DNA of 44,003 bases from Phycisphaerales bacterium (GTDB lineage Bacteria; Planctomycetota; Phycisphaerae; Phycisphaerales; SM1A02), in contig JAKEEP010000069.1 in assembly GCA_022616475.1 (NCBI GenBank), forward strand, positions 1-44,003. The letters run 5' to 3'. The notes beneath the pieces are model-generated. The model searched no databases and was not told the DNA's origin. It saw only the letters and a list, made by a program, of their open reading frames with translations. The position numbers were made by a program, and so were the translations under genes. This document shows positions 26,369 to 34,394 of the stretch, piece by piece (position 1 is the stretch's first letter; the number at the start of each line of letters is the position of its first letter).

Positions 26369-26447
26369 CCGGAAAAAACGCCCTTCGGAACGGAAAAAGG
26401 CAAGATGGCTGATCCAGTCGCGTTTTTCCGGCGTATTTACAAAATAC
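26369..26447. promoter_or_regulatory. Inverted repeats upstream of conserved hypothetical gene
   Basis: CCGGAAAAAACGC (26369-26381) and GCGTTTTTCCGG (26420-26431) form an inverted pair differing by one base in the A/T run. A second palindrome GTATTT-ACA-AAATAC (26433-26447) lies directly after it. All are 90-170 bases before the next rightward gene. They are candidate operators or promoter elements; no gene is seen in 26281-26538. Confidence 0.35.
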
Positions 26448-26538
26448 TGTTGCGTTTGCACATCATTTGGCAACAATGCTGTGCGCTCCGGGAGGGGCGG
26501 GAAAGACTCGCATACCTGGGGTCTTTTAAGGAAAAATC

Positions 26539-27087
26539 ATGACTGTCGTTTCGAAAATATCGAGTCTGCAAGCGTACAACATGCTCCTGTACAAGAACGC
26601 CGTCCACCCGGAGTTTTTCCCGATTTCTGGGCGCCGGCGGATCGAGCATGGCGAATACGACTTTGAATCGTGGATCTTTCGTGGCGGGCATGTCTTGCGC
26701 TTCGAATTCGACAGCGTGGTAGCCACCGAAGTGGTCACCGACCGCAACGACGGCCTACCCGACCGCGGTCTGGCTGCGACCCTGCCGTGCGCCGGCGAGA
26801 AGGACCACGAGACTGATTTCGGGGACCATATCACGTACATGGCATCGGTCCAGACCGAGACTCTCTCCGACCACCTTTACATCAGCACCTACAACGAATT
26901 GGTGGAGCACGGCCGGATGTGCGAGGGATTGATGTCGGTTTGGGCCGACGAGCTTGGCCGGAACAACCTCTCAATGATCGACATGCAGCGGTTCAGCGAT
27001 CAGGTGCATGTGCAGGCCTATCACTGCCGCAGCGATTGTGGGTTGGTGCTTCGCACCCAGACCATCTTCCAGATCAAGGCAGACTGA
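26539..27087 (+). CDS. Conserved hypothetical protein
   Basis: A 182-residue soluble protein that I do not recognise as a named family, though it reads as a well-kept globular protein (LQAYNMLLYKNAVHPEFF, YDFESWIFRGGHVLRFEF, ATLPCAGEKDHETDF, VQTETLSDHLYISTYNELVEHGR, SDCGLVLRTQTIFQIK in order). There is no signal peptide or membrane helix. AAGGA lies about 7 bases before the ATG. The conserved-looking Asp, His and Glu residues could bind metal, but that is a guess. It is divergent from the uracil-DNA glycosylase gene and convergent with the next membrane protein. Confidence 0.8.
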   Translation: MTVVSKISSLQAYNMLLYKNAVHPEFFPISGRRRIEHGEYDFESWIFRGGHVLRFEFDSVVATEVVTDRNDGLPDRGLAATLPCAGEKDHETDFGDHITYMASVQTETLSDHLYISTYNELVEHGRMCEGLMSVWADELGRNNLSMIDMQRFSDQVHVQAYHCRSDCGLVLRTQTIFQIKAD

Positions 27088-27200
27088 GGAACTGTGTAGA
27101 GTAGATGATGACTCGGGCACTGGTCTGGGCCTAGCGCCCCGACCGGTGGCACCCTCAACAGAGCCAGATAATCTCCAAGACAAGACCGGGGTCGGGGGGC

Positions 27201-28655
27201 CTAGTCGGCGGTGTCGAGGGCGGCCGAATCGGCGGATGATGTCTTTGTGCGCGTGCTGGTGGGAACTGCGGCACGAGCGGCCTCTGAATCGGCCCGCCAG
27301 ATCTCCTGCATGTCTTGGCCATCGCTGGCTCGGCGCATGAGAAGGTACATGATCGTCGCAGCCCCAAACGAATAGGCGATGACGTACGCGCCAATCAGAC
27401 TCACAACCAAGGCCTGCCAAAAGGCAATTCCCGCGCCGGCCCACCGGCTATGCCAGGGGCCGGGCACTTCCGGCGGCGGTTGTAGGAACTTGAAGTTGTC
27501 TACCCCAGCGACGATCAGGGCCGGATTGTTGGTCCAGTAGCCAAAGAGCCACTTGGTTACGTTCAATGTCAGAGAGGCGACGACGCTGACGACCATGAAA
27601 CCCAACGCCAGACCCACAAGCGCGATCACCCAATAGCACAACAGGTGAAGTGGACGGCTAACGACATAGGCGTAGGCCCGCTGCATGGCATCGGCGCCAT
27701 CGCAGTTTTCGCTGGCGACAGCGGGCAGGAGCATTGGAAAACCGAGCCAATAGCCGAGCAGAAGGAAGGTGACCAGGAACCCCACAAGCAACGCCAAGCC
27801 GTAGATCAAGCCGCCAATCACATCGAGGACGGGCACCTCCATGAGCAGACCCATCATGACGATGGCGACGGCGAGCACAGAGGCAATCATCAGTGGAAGA
27901 ATGATCGCCCACACCAGGCGTCCCCAACGCGAAATCGCGAAATCGATCGCCTCGCGCATGCGAAGCTGCTCACCGGCGGCAAAGTGAAGGGCCGCCATGC
28001 GCGAGAGCGCGCCGCCTCCGATAGCCAGCACAGCCACGAAGACCAAGCCATAGAAGATCGCAAACCAGGTTTGATTGGTCCAGAGGAGCCGGGGCGTGTC
28101 AACGAAGAGACGCACGGCTCCTTCGGCGACTTTTGTCGGATTGAGCTCGAAGATGGCCCAAACAATCTTGTCGAACTCAGCAGAGACGTGCATGACAGTC
28201 GCCTCAAAGTCGCCGCGAGGCCTGGTGTCTGTGATTGGGTGGATCACGCTGTCGTACCGCGCATCGATCCGTTTGATTGCATCGTCGGAGGTAAGCGGCT
28301 GACGCTCAGCCTCGTATCCGCGGCGGATGGCGCGCAGCGCCTCGTCGGTATCAAGCTCATCGGCACCCAGCTCATTGGGAGCGAACGCTCGCATTCCATC
28401 GCGCAAGGCTTCTTGATGCACTTGTTGATCGGCCACGGTGGCGCGGGCTTCCAGACCACTGGTGGGGTGAACGTTGGGCTGGGTGACTGCATCCCAAAGG
28501 CGCCCCATCGCGACCAGAGCGATCACCATGAAGAGCGCGATGATCAGTCGGGAAGGCCCGAAGGCCCAGGTCACAGCGCGGAAGATTTGCGGGAAGAGGA
28601 AGACCTGGCCGAACTCGACCCCGTCAACGATCAAGCGCTGTTTGGTTTCCGGCAC
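27201..28655 (-). CDS. Large polytopic membrane protein, unknown function
   Basis: A 484-residue protein with about seven membrane helices. GTG 28655 is chosen since GGAGG lies 7 bases upstream; the frame stays open to 28802 without support. The first helix (about 25-45, LIIALFMVIALVAMG) is followed by a soluble loop of about 130 residues, then helices around FAIFYGLVFVAVLAIGGG, LVWAIILPLMIASVLAVAIV, a long hydrophobic GLIYGLALLVGFLVTFLLLG, LLCYWVIALVGLALGFMVVS and a final VVSLIGAYVIAYSFGAAT. The C-terminus is Ala/Ser/Thr-rich. The middle part resembles DUF975/YckC-like paralog patterns only in general. No function can be assigned. Confidence 0.78.
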   Translation of the reverse strand: MPETKQRLIVDGVEFGQVFLFPQIFRAVTWAFGPSRLIIALFMVIALVAMGRLWDAVTQPNVHPTSGLEARATVADQQVHQEALRDGMRAFAPNELGADELDTDEALRAIRRGYEAERQPLTSDDAIKRIDARYDSVIHPITDTRPRGDFEATVMHVSAEFDKIVWAIFELNPTKVAEGAVRLFVDTPRLLWTNQTWFAIFYGLVFVAVLAIGGGALSRMAALHFAAGEQLRMREAIDFAISRWGRLVWAIILPLMIASVLAVAIVMMGLLMEVPVLDVIGGLIYGLALLVGFLVTFLLLGYWLGFPMLLPAVASENCDGADAMQRAYAYVVSRPLHLLCYWVIALVGLALGFMVVSVVASLTLNVTKWLFGYWTNNPALIVAGVDNFKFLQPPPEVPGPWHSRWAGAGIAFWQALVVSLIGAYVIAYSFGAATIMYLLMRRASDGQDMQEIWRADSEAARAAVPTSTRTKTSSADSAALDTAD

Positions 28656-28849
28656 GGCGTTTCCTCCACACGATTGAGTTCGGCCTGCGGTCGTTGGGCC
28701 AAATGCTAACAGAAGGGCAAGTTCGCGCGAAGCGGCCGGCCGCACTTGATGCCGCGGTGGCTGGATGCCATGATGCCGTCTTTCATATCGCATTGACGCC
28801 ATGACGCCTCAATGTCGTTTCTTCAACGAATCGAAAGACGAGGACCACC

Positions 28850-29488
28850 ATGGCCTTCAAACTTCCCGATCTGCCCTACAAGTACGACGCACTGGAGCCG
28901 CACATCGATGCCAAGACGATGGAGATCCATCACGGCAAGCATCACGGCGCGTATGTGACCAACCTGAACAAGGCGATCGAAGGCAAGCCCGATCTGGAGA
29001 AAATGCCGATCGAGGAACTGTGCCGAAAGATCGAGAAGGTTCCGCAGGACATTCGCACGGTGGTGCGCAACAACGGAGGCGGGCACTACAACCACAGCAT
29101 GTTCTGGACGGCGATGGCCCCGGCTGGAACCAAGGGCGGCGGAGGCGGCATGCCCACCGGTGCGCTGCTGGAAGCAATCAAGAAGACCTTTGGGTCATTC
29201 GATCAGTTCAAGGCTCAGCTCGGCGATGCGGGAATCAAGCGCTTTGGATCGGGGTGGGCCTGGCTGGGTGTTGCGAATGGCAAGCTGGTCATCGCCTCGA
29301 CGCCCAACCAGGACAATCCTCTGATGAAGGGGGTGGTGGAGAACGCCTTCGAGCCGATTCTGGGATTGGATGTCTGGGAACACGCCTATTACCTGAAATA
29401 CCAGAATCGGCGGCCGGACTACATCACCGAGTGGTGGAACGTGGTGAAATGGCCGGAAATCGAAGCGCGGTACGCCAAGCTGATGTGA
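28850..29488 (+). CDS. sodA: Superoxide dismutase, Mn type
   Basis: A 212-residue enzyme of the Fe/Mn superoxide dismutase family, converting superoxide to oxygen and peroxide. Metal ligands are all present: H27 (MEIHHGKHH), H82 (YNHSMFW), D174 and H178 (LDVWEHAYY). Gln154 in NQDNPLM, with Gly in the N-terminal GGGHYNH, is the pattern of Mn rather than Fe enzymes. There is no signal peptide, so it is cytoplasmic. GAGGA lies 5 bases before the ATG. A Gly-rich loop (about 96-100) is common in Mn forms. It is a single gene. Confidence 0.95.
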   Translation: MAFKLPDLPYKYDALEPHIDAKTMEIHHGKHHGAYVTNLNKAIEGKPDLEKMPIEELCRKIEKVPQDIRTVVRNNGGGHYNHSMFWTAMAPAGTKGGGGGMPTGALLEAIKKTFGSFDQFKAQLGDAGIKRFGSGWAWLGVANGKLVIASTPNQDNPLMKGVVENAFEPILGLDVWEHAYYLKYQNRRPDYITEWWNVVKWPEIEARYAKLM

Positions 29489-29549
29489 CGAGGCGCGATT
29501 AGTCGGCATTTCCTAGTTGCCAGTTTGTGAACGGCGGCTCGAATAGGCG

Positions 29550-30284
29550 ATGCCGTTGCTCGCACGCCTGAGGGGATCGAGTTCGCATGCAGAAGCGCCG
29601 TTGCCCGAACCGTCGGGTCACCGACGTGCATCACGACTGGCGAACATCCCGATTCTGCAGGCTGGCGTGCAGTCGATGCGGGATGTTCGTGCCGCACTGA
29701 TCGACCGCTGGCTCCGCATCAACACGTGCGGGTCGGCGGTTGCGCCAACGTCGAGCGCGCAGGGCGATGCGGTTTTTTATGAGCCGACCGATTACCGCCT
29801 GTTGCAAAAGTACATCAAGCCGCTGGGCCTCAAAGGAGACGATGTGGTTTTTGATGTGGGGTGCGGCATGGGTCGAACGGTATGCATTCTTGCGCGCCGA
29901 ACAATCCGTAAATGCGTCGGAATCGAGATTGACCCCTTGCTTGCCGAATGCGCCAGGAGCAATGCCGTAACGCTGCGCGGGCGGCGGGCCACCATCGAAA
30001 TCCGCCTGAGCGACGCAGCCGTGGCCGACTATTCTGACGGAACGGTTTTCTGGTTCAACAATCCGTTCGGGTCGAAGACGATGGAGGCGACGCTTGAGCG
30101 CATTGAAGAGTCGCTGAAGGTGCAGCCGCGCCGCATACAGATCGCGTACGTTTATCCGATTCACGAGCGGGTGCTCTGGAACTGCTCGTGGCTGCGATGC
30201 GTGAATCGACTGCGGCCGCTGCTGTACAGCACATCGCAAGCGGTGTACTGGACCAACTATTTTTTCGCGAGCGTCGGCGGGTGA
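29550..30284 (+). CDS. SAM-dependent methyltransferase-like protein
   Basis: A 244-residue protein with a class I methyltransferase core: motif I VVFDVGCGMGRTVCILA, motif II GIEIDPLL, and WFNNPFGSKTM in the place of the NPPF/DPPF motif IV. It may act on DNA, RNA or protein N atoms, but the substrate is unknown. The first 42 residues (to ATG 29676) are Arg/Pro/Ala-rich and may not be translated; ATG 29676 starts MRDVRAALIDRWLR and would leave about 202 residues. No strong ribosome site decides it. It stands between sodA and tRNA-Asn. Confidence 0.75.
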   Translation: MPLLARLRGSSSHAEAPLPEPSGHRRASRLANIPILQAGVQSMRDVRAALIDRWLRINTCGSAVAPTSSAQGDAVFYEPTDYRLLQKYIKPLGLKGDDVVFDVGCGMGRTVCILARRTIRKCVGIEIDPLLAECARSNAVTLRGRRATIEIRLSDAAVADYSDGTVFWFNNPFGSKTMEATLERIEESLKVQPRRIQIAYVYPIHERVLWNCSWLRCVNRLRPLLYSTSQAVYWTNYFFASVGG

Positions 30285-30563
30285 TCGAGGCGCCGAGAAG
30301 GCGGAAGAGGGAGAGGAACGAAGGCAAGGCAAGTCCACAGATCTCGCAGGTGGCGCGGATGGACGGACTTCAACATGCGCCATTGGGCTGTGATATATGA
30401 TTCTTGGGCACTCTCAGCGCGGGCTCCGTAGTGTGCACGACGGTTGGTTGTTTGATGGGTCGATGGCGGGGTGGCTTCGGATTGGGGTTGACGGCCGTAG
30501 TTGACCCCGGGGTTTTTACCGATATTGTGTTAGCCCGCCTCAATTTGGTTTGGGAGGCGAAAT

Positions 30564-30636
30564 TCCCCTATAGCTCAATCGGTAGAGCGGCCGGCTGTTA
30601 ACCGGCAGGTTGCTGGTTCGAGTCCAGCTGGGGGAG
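30564..30636 (+). tRNA. tRNA-Asn (GTT)
   Basis: The cloverleaf is complete: acceptor stem TCCCCTA/TGGGGGA, D-arm AGCTCAATCGGTAGAGC, anticodon arm CCGGC-TGTTAAC-CGGCA region with anticodon GTT, T-arm GCTGGTTCGAGTCCAGC, discriminator G. CCA is not encoded. It is the last backbone gene before the mobile region. Confidence 0.96.
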
Positions 30637-30643
30637 CTTCTTC

Positions 30644-30666
30644 AAGGGCCTCGGAACGAGGCCCTT
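30644..30666 (+). terminator. Intrinsic terminator after tRNA-Asn
   Basis: A 10-bp perfect stem (30644-30653/30657-30666) with loop GAA, followed by TCTCGTT. It lies 7 bases after the tRNA. Confidence 0.75.
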
Positions 30667-31032
30667 TCTCGTTGACGGTGACCGGTCGGAGAAGTTGGCG
30701 CAGAACGCTCGCAATTCGCGGGCATTTGCGCGTGGTGCCAGTCTCACGGCGCTCTCGGTTCCGAGACTTCATTTCTGCCTTGCGGTCGCCACCCCGAGGG
30801 TTCCAACAGCGGTCTGACGGTGAAGTCTCAAAGTCTCATACTCTCTTGGTTTACGCGGCGTTCCCGTGAACGCGGTGTTGCCTTCGGACACCGTGTCGGT
30901 TCATCACCGTTTCGCGTATTCAGAGAATGACGGCCCGCCGCTGCGGCGGGCTCCCATCAACGCCAGACGCGATGCCGAGCGCACAGCGCACGTCCGCGTG
31001 GGCGCATGACCCCTTCCACAAAGGGCGTGCCC
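30667..31032. other. Gene-free stretch between tRNA-Asn and recombinase cassette
   Basis: About 365 bases with no convincing coding sequence. It holds an 8-bp GC hairpin at 30933-30951 and a CGGTGT/ACACCG stem near 30880. The left end of the mobile region probably lies here or at the tRNA, but I see no clear repeat to define it. Confidence 0.4.
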
Positions 31033-31257
31033 ATGCTTCAGGACGTTGCGCTCACTGACGACATCGTGCATCCAGTGCCGGACACGCCGGCAAGTCCGGC
31101 CGAACGACTCGATGCCATCGCCACGATTCTGGCTGCGGGCGTTCGTCGCCGCCGGCGACAACTCGCGGTTTGTTGCCCAAATATCGCGCCTTGTGGCGGC
31201 ACTCAAACTGGACTTGATCTTCCGGCCAGCCCTTGCCCTGATGGGTCCGCGGGTTGA
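31033..31257 (+). CDS. Small protein ahead of DUF2924-recombinase cassette
   Basis: A 74-residue protein. It starts MLQDVALTDDIVHPVPD, then SPAERLDAIATILAAGVRRRRR. A short ORF with an ERLDAIA-x-ILA-x-G helix is common just before such recombinase cassettes; this is from memory of the cassette layout, not a search. The end is Cys/Pro/Gly-rich. It ends 23 bases before the DUF2924 gene. Function unknown; the helix could contact DNA or a partner. Confidence 0.55.
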   Translation: MLQDVALTDDIVHPVPDTPASPAERLDAIATILAAGVRRRRRQLAVCCPNIAPCGGTQTGLDLPASPCPDGSAG

Positions 31258-31280
31258 CGCACCCGAGAACGGAGAACCAT

Positions 31281-31787
31281 ATGGCGATCGATGTGAAAGC
31301 CGCCGAACGGGCCTTGAGCCAGATGACCGTGCCGCAGTTGCAGCGGCGCTACGCGGAGCTGTTCGGTGACGAAACCAGAACCCACCACAAGACGCTGCTC
31401 ATCAAACGCATCCTGTGGCGCATGCAGGCGCTGCGCGAGGGTGATCTCTCGGAGCGTGCACCGCAGCGGGCGCGAGAGCTGGCCAATGATGCGGATCTTC
31501 GTCGCGGCCCGCCGCAGCGGACAACCCCCGCGTCCGTGCCGGGCGACACCGTCGTGCACGCTCGGATTGAGACGCTCAGCGACGCTCGACTGCCAGCACC
31601 GGGAACACTGCTTCGTCGCGAGTACAAGGGCCGCGCGATTCTGGTCCGCGTCTTGCCAAGAGGCTTCGAGTTCGATGGCGAGGTGCATAGGTCGCTCAGC
31701 GCCATCGCGGCCAAGGTGACCGGTTCGCACTGGAACGGATATCGCTTCTTCGGGCTGGTGCAGACCGGCAAACTGGAGGATTCATGA
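31281..31787 (+). CDS. DUF2924 family protein
   Basis: A 168-residue protein. MTVPQLQRRYAELFGDETRTHHKTLLIKRILWRMQALREG (in two parts) and the later GTLLRREYKGRAILVRVLPRGFEFDG and SHWNGYRFFGL are typical of DUF2924, a family nearly always found directly before a serine recombinase. GGAG lies about 8 bases before the ATG. The stop overlaps the recombinase start by 4 bases (ATGA), so the two are translationally coupled. It probably helps DNA binding or controls recombination direction; this is inference from context. Confidence 0.9.
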   Translation: MAIDVKAAERALSQMTVPQLQRRYAELFGDETRTHHKTLLIKRILWRMQALREGDLSERAPQRARELANDADLRRGPPQRTTPASVPGDTVVHARIETLSDARLPAPGTLLRREYKGRAILVRVLPRGFEFDGEVHRSLSAIAAKVTGSHWNGYRFFGLVQTGKLEDS

Positions 31788-33373
31788 CAACGATGGAAAA
31801 GCCAACGAAACGATCTGCCGTGGCTACGGTGCGGTGCGCCATCTACACGCGCAAGAGCACCGAAGAGGGACTGGAGCAGGAGTTTAACTCGCTGGATGCC
31901 CAGCGTGAAAGCGCCGAGGCATATGTCGCCAGCATGAAGCACGAGGGATGGATCGCAGCGCCGGATCGATATGACGACGGCGGCTACACCGGCGGCAACA
32001 TGGAGCGCCCGGGCGTCAAGCGGCTCATGGCCGATATCGAGGCTGGGAAAATCGACTGCGTCGTGGTCTATAAAGTCGATCGGCTGAGCCGGTCGTTGCT
32101 GGACTTCGCGCGGATGATGGGCGAGTTTGACAAGCGCCACATCTCGTTCGTCTCAGTGACGCAGCAGTTCAACACCACCCAGTCAATGGGTCGGCTGACG
32201 CTCAACATCCTGCTGTCGTTCGCCCAATTCGAGCGCGAGATCATCTCGGAGCGCACCCGCGACAAGATCGCGGCCTCCAAGCGTAAAGGCATGTGGTTCG
32301 GCGGCAAGCCGATCCTCGGATACAACATCGCCCCCAAGTCTGGCGGAGGCAGTAGATTGGTGGTCAACGACGCCGAGGCCGAGCGCGTCCGCGAGATCTT
32401 CCAGTTGTACCTAGAGCATCGCTCGCTCACCAAGGTCGCCCGAATCCTCAACGACCGCGGTTGGCGCACGAAGCAGTGGTCAACCCGCAAAGGCAAGGCG
32501 GTGGGCGGCCGGATGTGGGACAAGCACGTTTTGATCAACGTGCTCACCAACCCGGCGTACCTCGGCAAAGTCCGACACAAGGCCGACCTGTTCCCCGGCG
32601 AGCACACGGCGATCGTGGATGAGGGACTCTGGAAGCAGGTCTACGGCATCATCAAGCACAATGGCCGGACTGGCGGAATGCACGTGGGCAACCAACACGG
32701 CGCGCTGCTCAAGAGTCTTCTGCACTGCGGCCCGTGCGGGCACCTGATGGGGCACACCTACAGCGTCAAAGACGGCAAGGCCGCGTACCGGTACTACGTC
32801 TGCTACGTGGCGCAGAAGCAGGGCTGGCACGCTTGCCCATCCGGTTCGCTGCCAGCAGAGCAGATCGAGCGGCTGGTGGTTGATCGCATCAAGCACATCG
32901 GCAGTGATCCAGCGCTACTCACGGCGACGTTCCGCAAACTACAGGAGGGTGTTCGCCAGCAAATGGCGCAGATCGAGTCGGACCAGTCGCTGGTGGAACG
33001 CGAGATCAGGAAGATCGCGGCGGATATTCGCAAAACCGCGTCGACCGCCGGGAGCGATGCCCACGCCGCAGCGCGCCTGGCCGACCTGCACGACCGGCTT
33101 GCAAAAGCCCAGGAACGGGCGCGCGACCTCCACGCCGATGCCGAACGAGTCCGTGAGGAGTTCATCGGCAAGGGCGAAGTCGCCCGCGCGCTGGGTGAAT
33201 TCGACCAGACGTGGGAAGTGCTGCGCCCGAAGGAGCAGGTCGCTTTGCTGCGGGCGCTTGTGAAGCGAATTGAGTACGACGGCGGCAAGAAGACCGTTTC
33301 GATCACCTTCCACCCGGCCGGTTTGCGATCGCTCGGACAGGTGCCCGTGGCGGCAGAACAGGAGGCGGCATGA
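31784..33373 (+). CDS. Large serine recombinase
   Basis: A 529-residue site-specific recombinase, probably the integrase of the element. The resolvase domain (about 15-160) begins CAIYTRKSTEEG with catalytic Ser25, followed by VVYKVDRLSRSLLDF and the FAQFEREIISERTRDK helix. The recombinase domain (about 170-290) includes ILGYN, the TKVARILNDRGW segment and a NPAYLGKVRH region. A zinc ribbon follows (CGPCGHLMGHTY ... YYVCY ... HACPSG, about 315-350), then a coiled-coil-like helix rich in Ala, Glu, Arg (about 380-470). This is the complete layout of large serine integrases. It overlaps the next gene by 4 bases. Confidence 0.95.
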   Translation: MTTMEKPTKRSAVATVRCAIYTRKSTEEGLEQEFNSLDAQRESAEAYVASMKHEGWIAAPDRYDDGGYTGGNMERPGVKRLMADIEAGKIDCVVVYKVDRLSRSLLDFARMMGEFDKRHISFVSVTQQFNTTQSMGRLTLNILLSFAQFEREIISERTRDKIAASKRKGMWFGGKPILGYNIAPKSGGGSRLVVNDAEAERVREIFQLYLEHRSLTKVARILNDRGWRTKQWSTRKGKAVGGRMWDKHVLINVLTNPAYLGKVRHKADLFPGEHTAIVDEGLWKQVYGIIKHNGRTGGMHVGNQHGALLKSLLHCGPCGHLMGHTYSVKDGKAAYRYYVCYVAQKQGWHACPSGSLPAEQIERLVVDRIKHIGSDPALLTATFRKLQEGVRQQMAQIESDQSLVEREIRKIAADIRKTASTAGSDAHAAARLADLHDRLAKAQERARDLHADAERVREEFIGKGEVARALGEFDQTWEVLRPKEQVALLRALVKRIEYDGGKKTVSITFHPAGLRSLGQVPVAAEQEAA

Positions 33374-33819
33374 ACGAGCTCAACGAAGTCACGATCGAGT
33401 TCCCGGTCCATTTCACCCGCGGAGCGGGCGGGCGCAAGGACCTCAACACGGGCATCGCGCCCCCGGAACCCCCGACGGAAGCGGGCCGGGTACCCCGTGT
33501 CGCCCGGTTGATGGCCTTGGCGATCCAGTTCGCGGAACTCGTCCGTCGCGGCGAAGTCGATTCCTACGCCGACCTGGCCCGACTCGGGCACGTCACCCGC
33601 GCCCGGATCACGCAGATCATGGATTTGCTCTGTCTCGCGTCCGACATCCAGGAGGAGATACTGTTCCTGCCGCGCGTCGAGCGGGAGCGGGACGCGGTGA
33701 GCGAGCACGAACTCCGACCGGTCTGCGCCGTCGCGCACTGGCGGGAGCAGCGAAAGCGCTGGCGTAGCCTCCGCGAGTCCCGTGGCGGCCAGCGCCGCAA
33801 ACATGACAAACAAGCGTGA
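33370..33819 (+). CDS. HTH protein coupled to the recombinase
   Basis: A 149-residue protein. The middle, VARLMALAIQFAELVRRGEVDSYADLARLGHVTRARITQIMDLLCLASDIQEEILFLP (given here only to name the region, 40-105), has a helix-turn-helix of the ParB-like/sigma-like type in DLARLGHVTRARITQIMDLL. The N-terminus is short and strand-like, the C-terminus Arg/Lys-rich. It overlaps the recombinase stop (ATGA) and so completes the three-gene cassette. A recombination directionality factor or repressor role is likely but unproven. Confidence 0.85.
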   Translation: MNELNEVTIEFPVHFTRGAGGRKDLNTGIAPPEPPTEAGRVPRVARLMALAIQFAELVRRGEVDSYADLARLGHVTRARITQIMDLLCLASDIQEEILFLPRVERERDAVSEHELRPVCAVAHWREQRKRWRSLRESRGGQRRKHDKQA

Positions 33820-33886
33820 CTTCGCGCTGGGAGCCGGGCGCGGTTCGCCACCGGGTGTTGGATCAGCGCCGCGATTCGCGCGGTCC

Positions 33887-34195
33887 TCAGGCGGCTTCGA
33901 CGGTCGTCTCCGTCCGGCGGTAGACATAGACGAAGTGCGCGGCCGCATCATTGCTCGGGATAGACCCGCCTTGGCAGCCCAACGTGCGCTGGAGCGCGAT
34001 CATCGTGGCGTAGGCGGCGCGGTCCGATCCCGCATCGACAGTGGCGTACTTGCCCATTCGCCGGTCCACGCCGTGGTTATGGAACAGGCGCTGCTCGGTG
34101 TCGGCTGCGACGCCGACGTGCCATCTGCCATAGTCGCTGCCGCAGGCATCGATGTACTTCTTGATCTTGTTGTAGGCGCTGGCGTTAACGTTCAT
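33887..34195 (-). CDS. Small conserved-type protein, opposite strand
   Basis: A 102-residue protein of unknown function. It reads as a compact domain: YNKIKKYIDACGSDYGRWHVGVA, DTEQRLFHNHGVD, YATMIALQRTLGCQGG and AAHFVYVYRRT. The W-x-V-G-x-A ... R-L-F-x-x-H pattern and the closing V-Y-x-Y-x-x-T resemble small GIY-YIG-like or phage-borne proteins I have seen, but this is a weak memory. It is the only leftward gene inside the element. No clear ribosome site. It may be cargo. Confidence 0.6.
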   Translation of the reverse strand: MNVNASAYNKIKKYIDACGSDYGRWHVGVAADTEQRLFHNHGVDRRMGKYATVDAGSDRAAYATMIALQRTLGCQGGSIPSNDAAAHFVYVYRRTETTVEAA

Positions 34196-34394
34196 GCCGG
34201 TTCCACTCAGATGGGAATGCGGAGCGGCCTGTCACACATTCCGGCGGGAAGTGCTCGCTCCACTACCTGAATACGCAATCCATCGCCCAGTACGACGACG
34301 ATCAGTCGAACACAACCCGCAGGAGTCAGTCAACCGCATGCACGGGAGTGCGGGACGTGGGCTTGGCGACCGCTGCCTGCTCTAATATCTGACC

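Noticed and set aside
30564-30636. tRNA-Asn 3' end as an attachment site with a matching repeat in the window
   Set aside because: No second copy of the T-arm/3' end sequence was seen between 30,640 and 44,003, so no attL/attR pair can be claimed.
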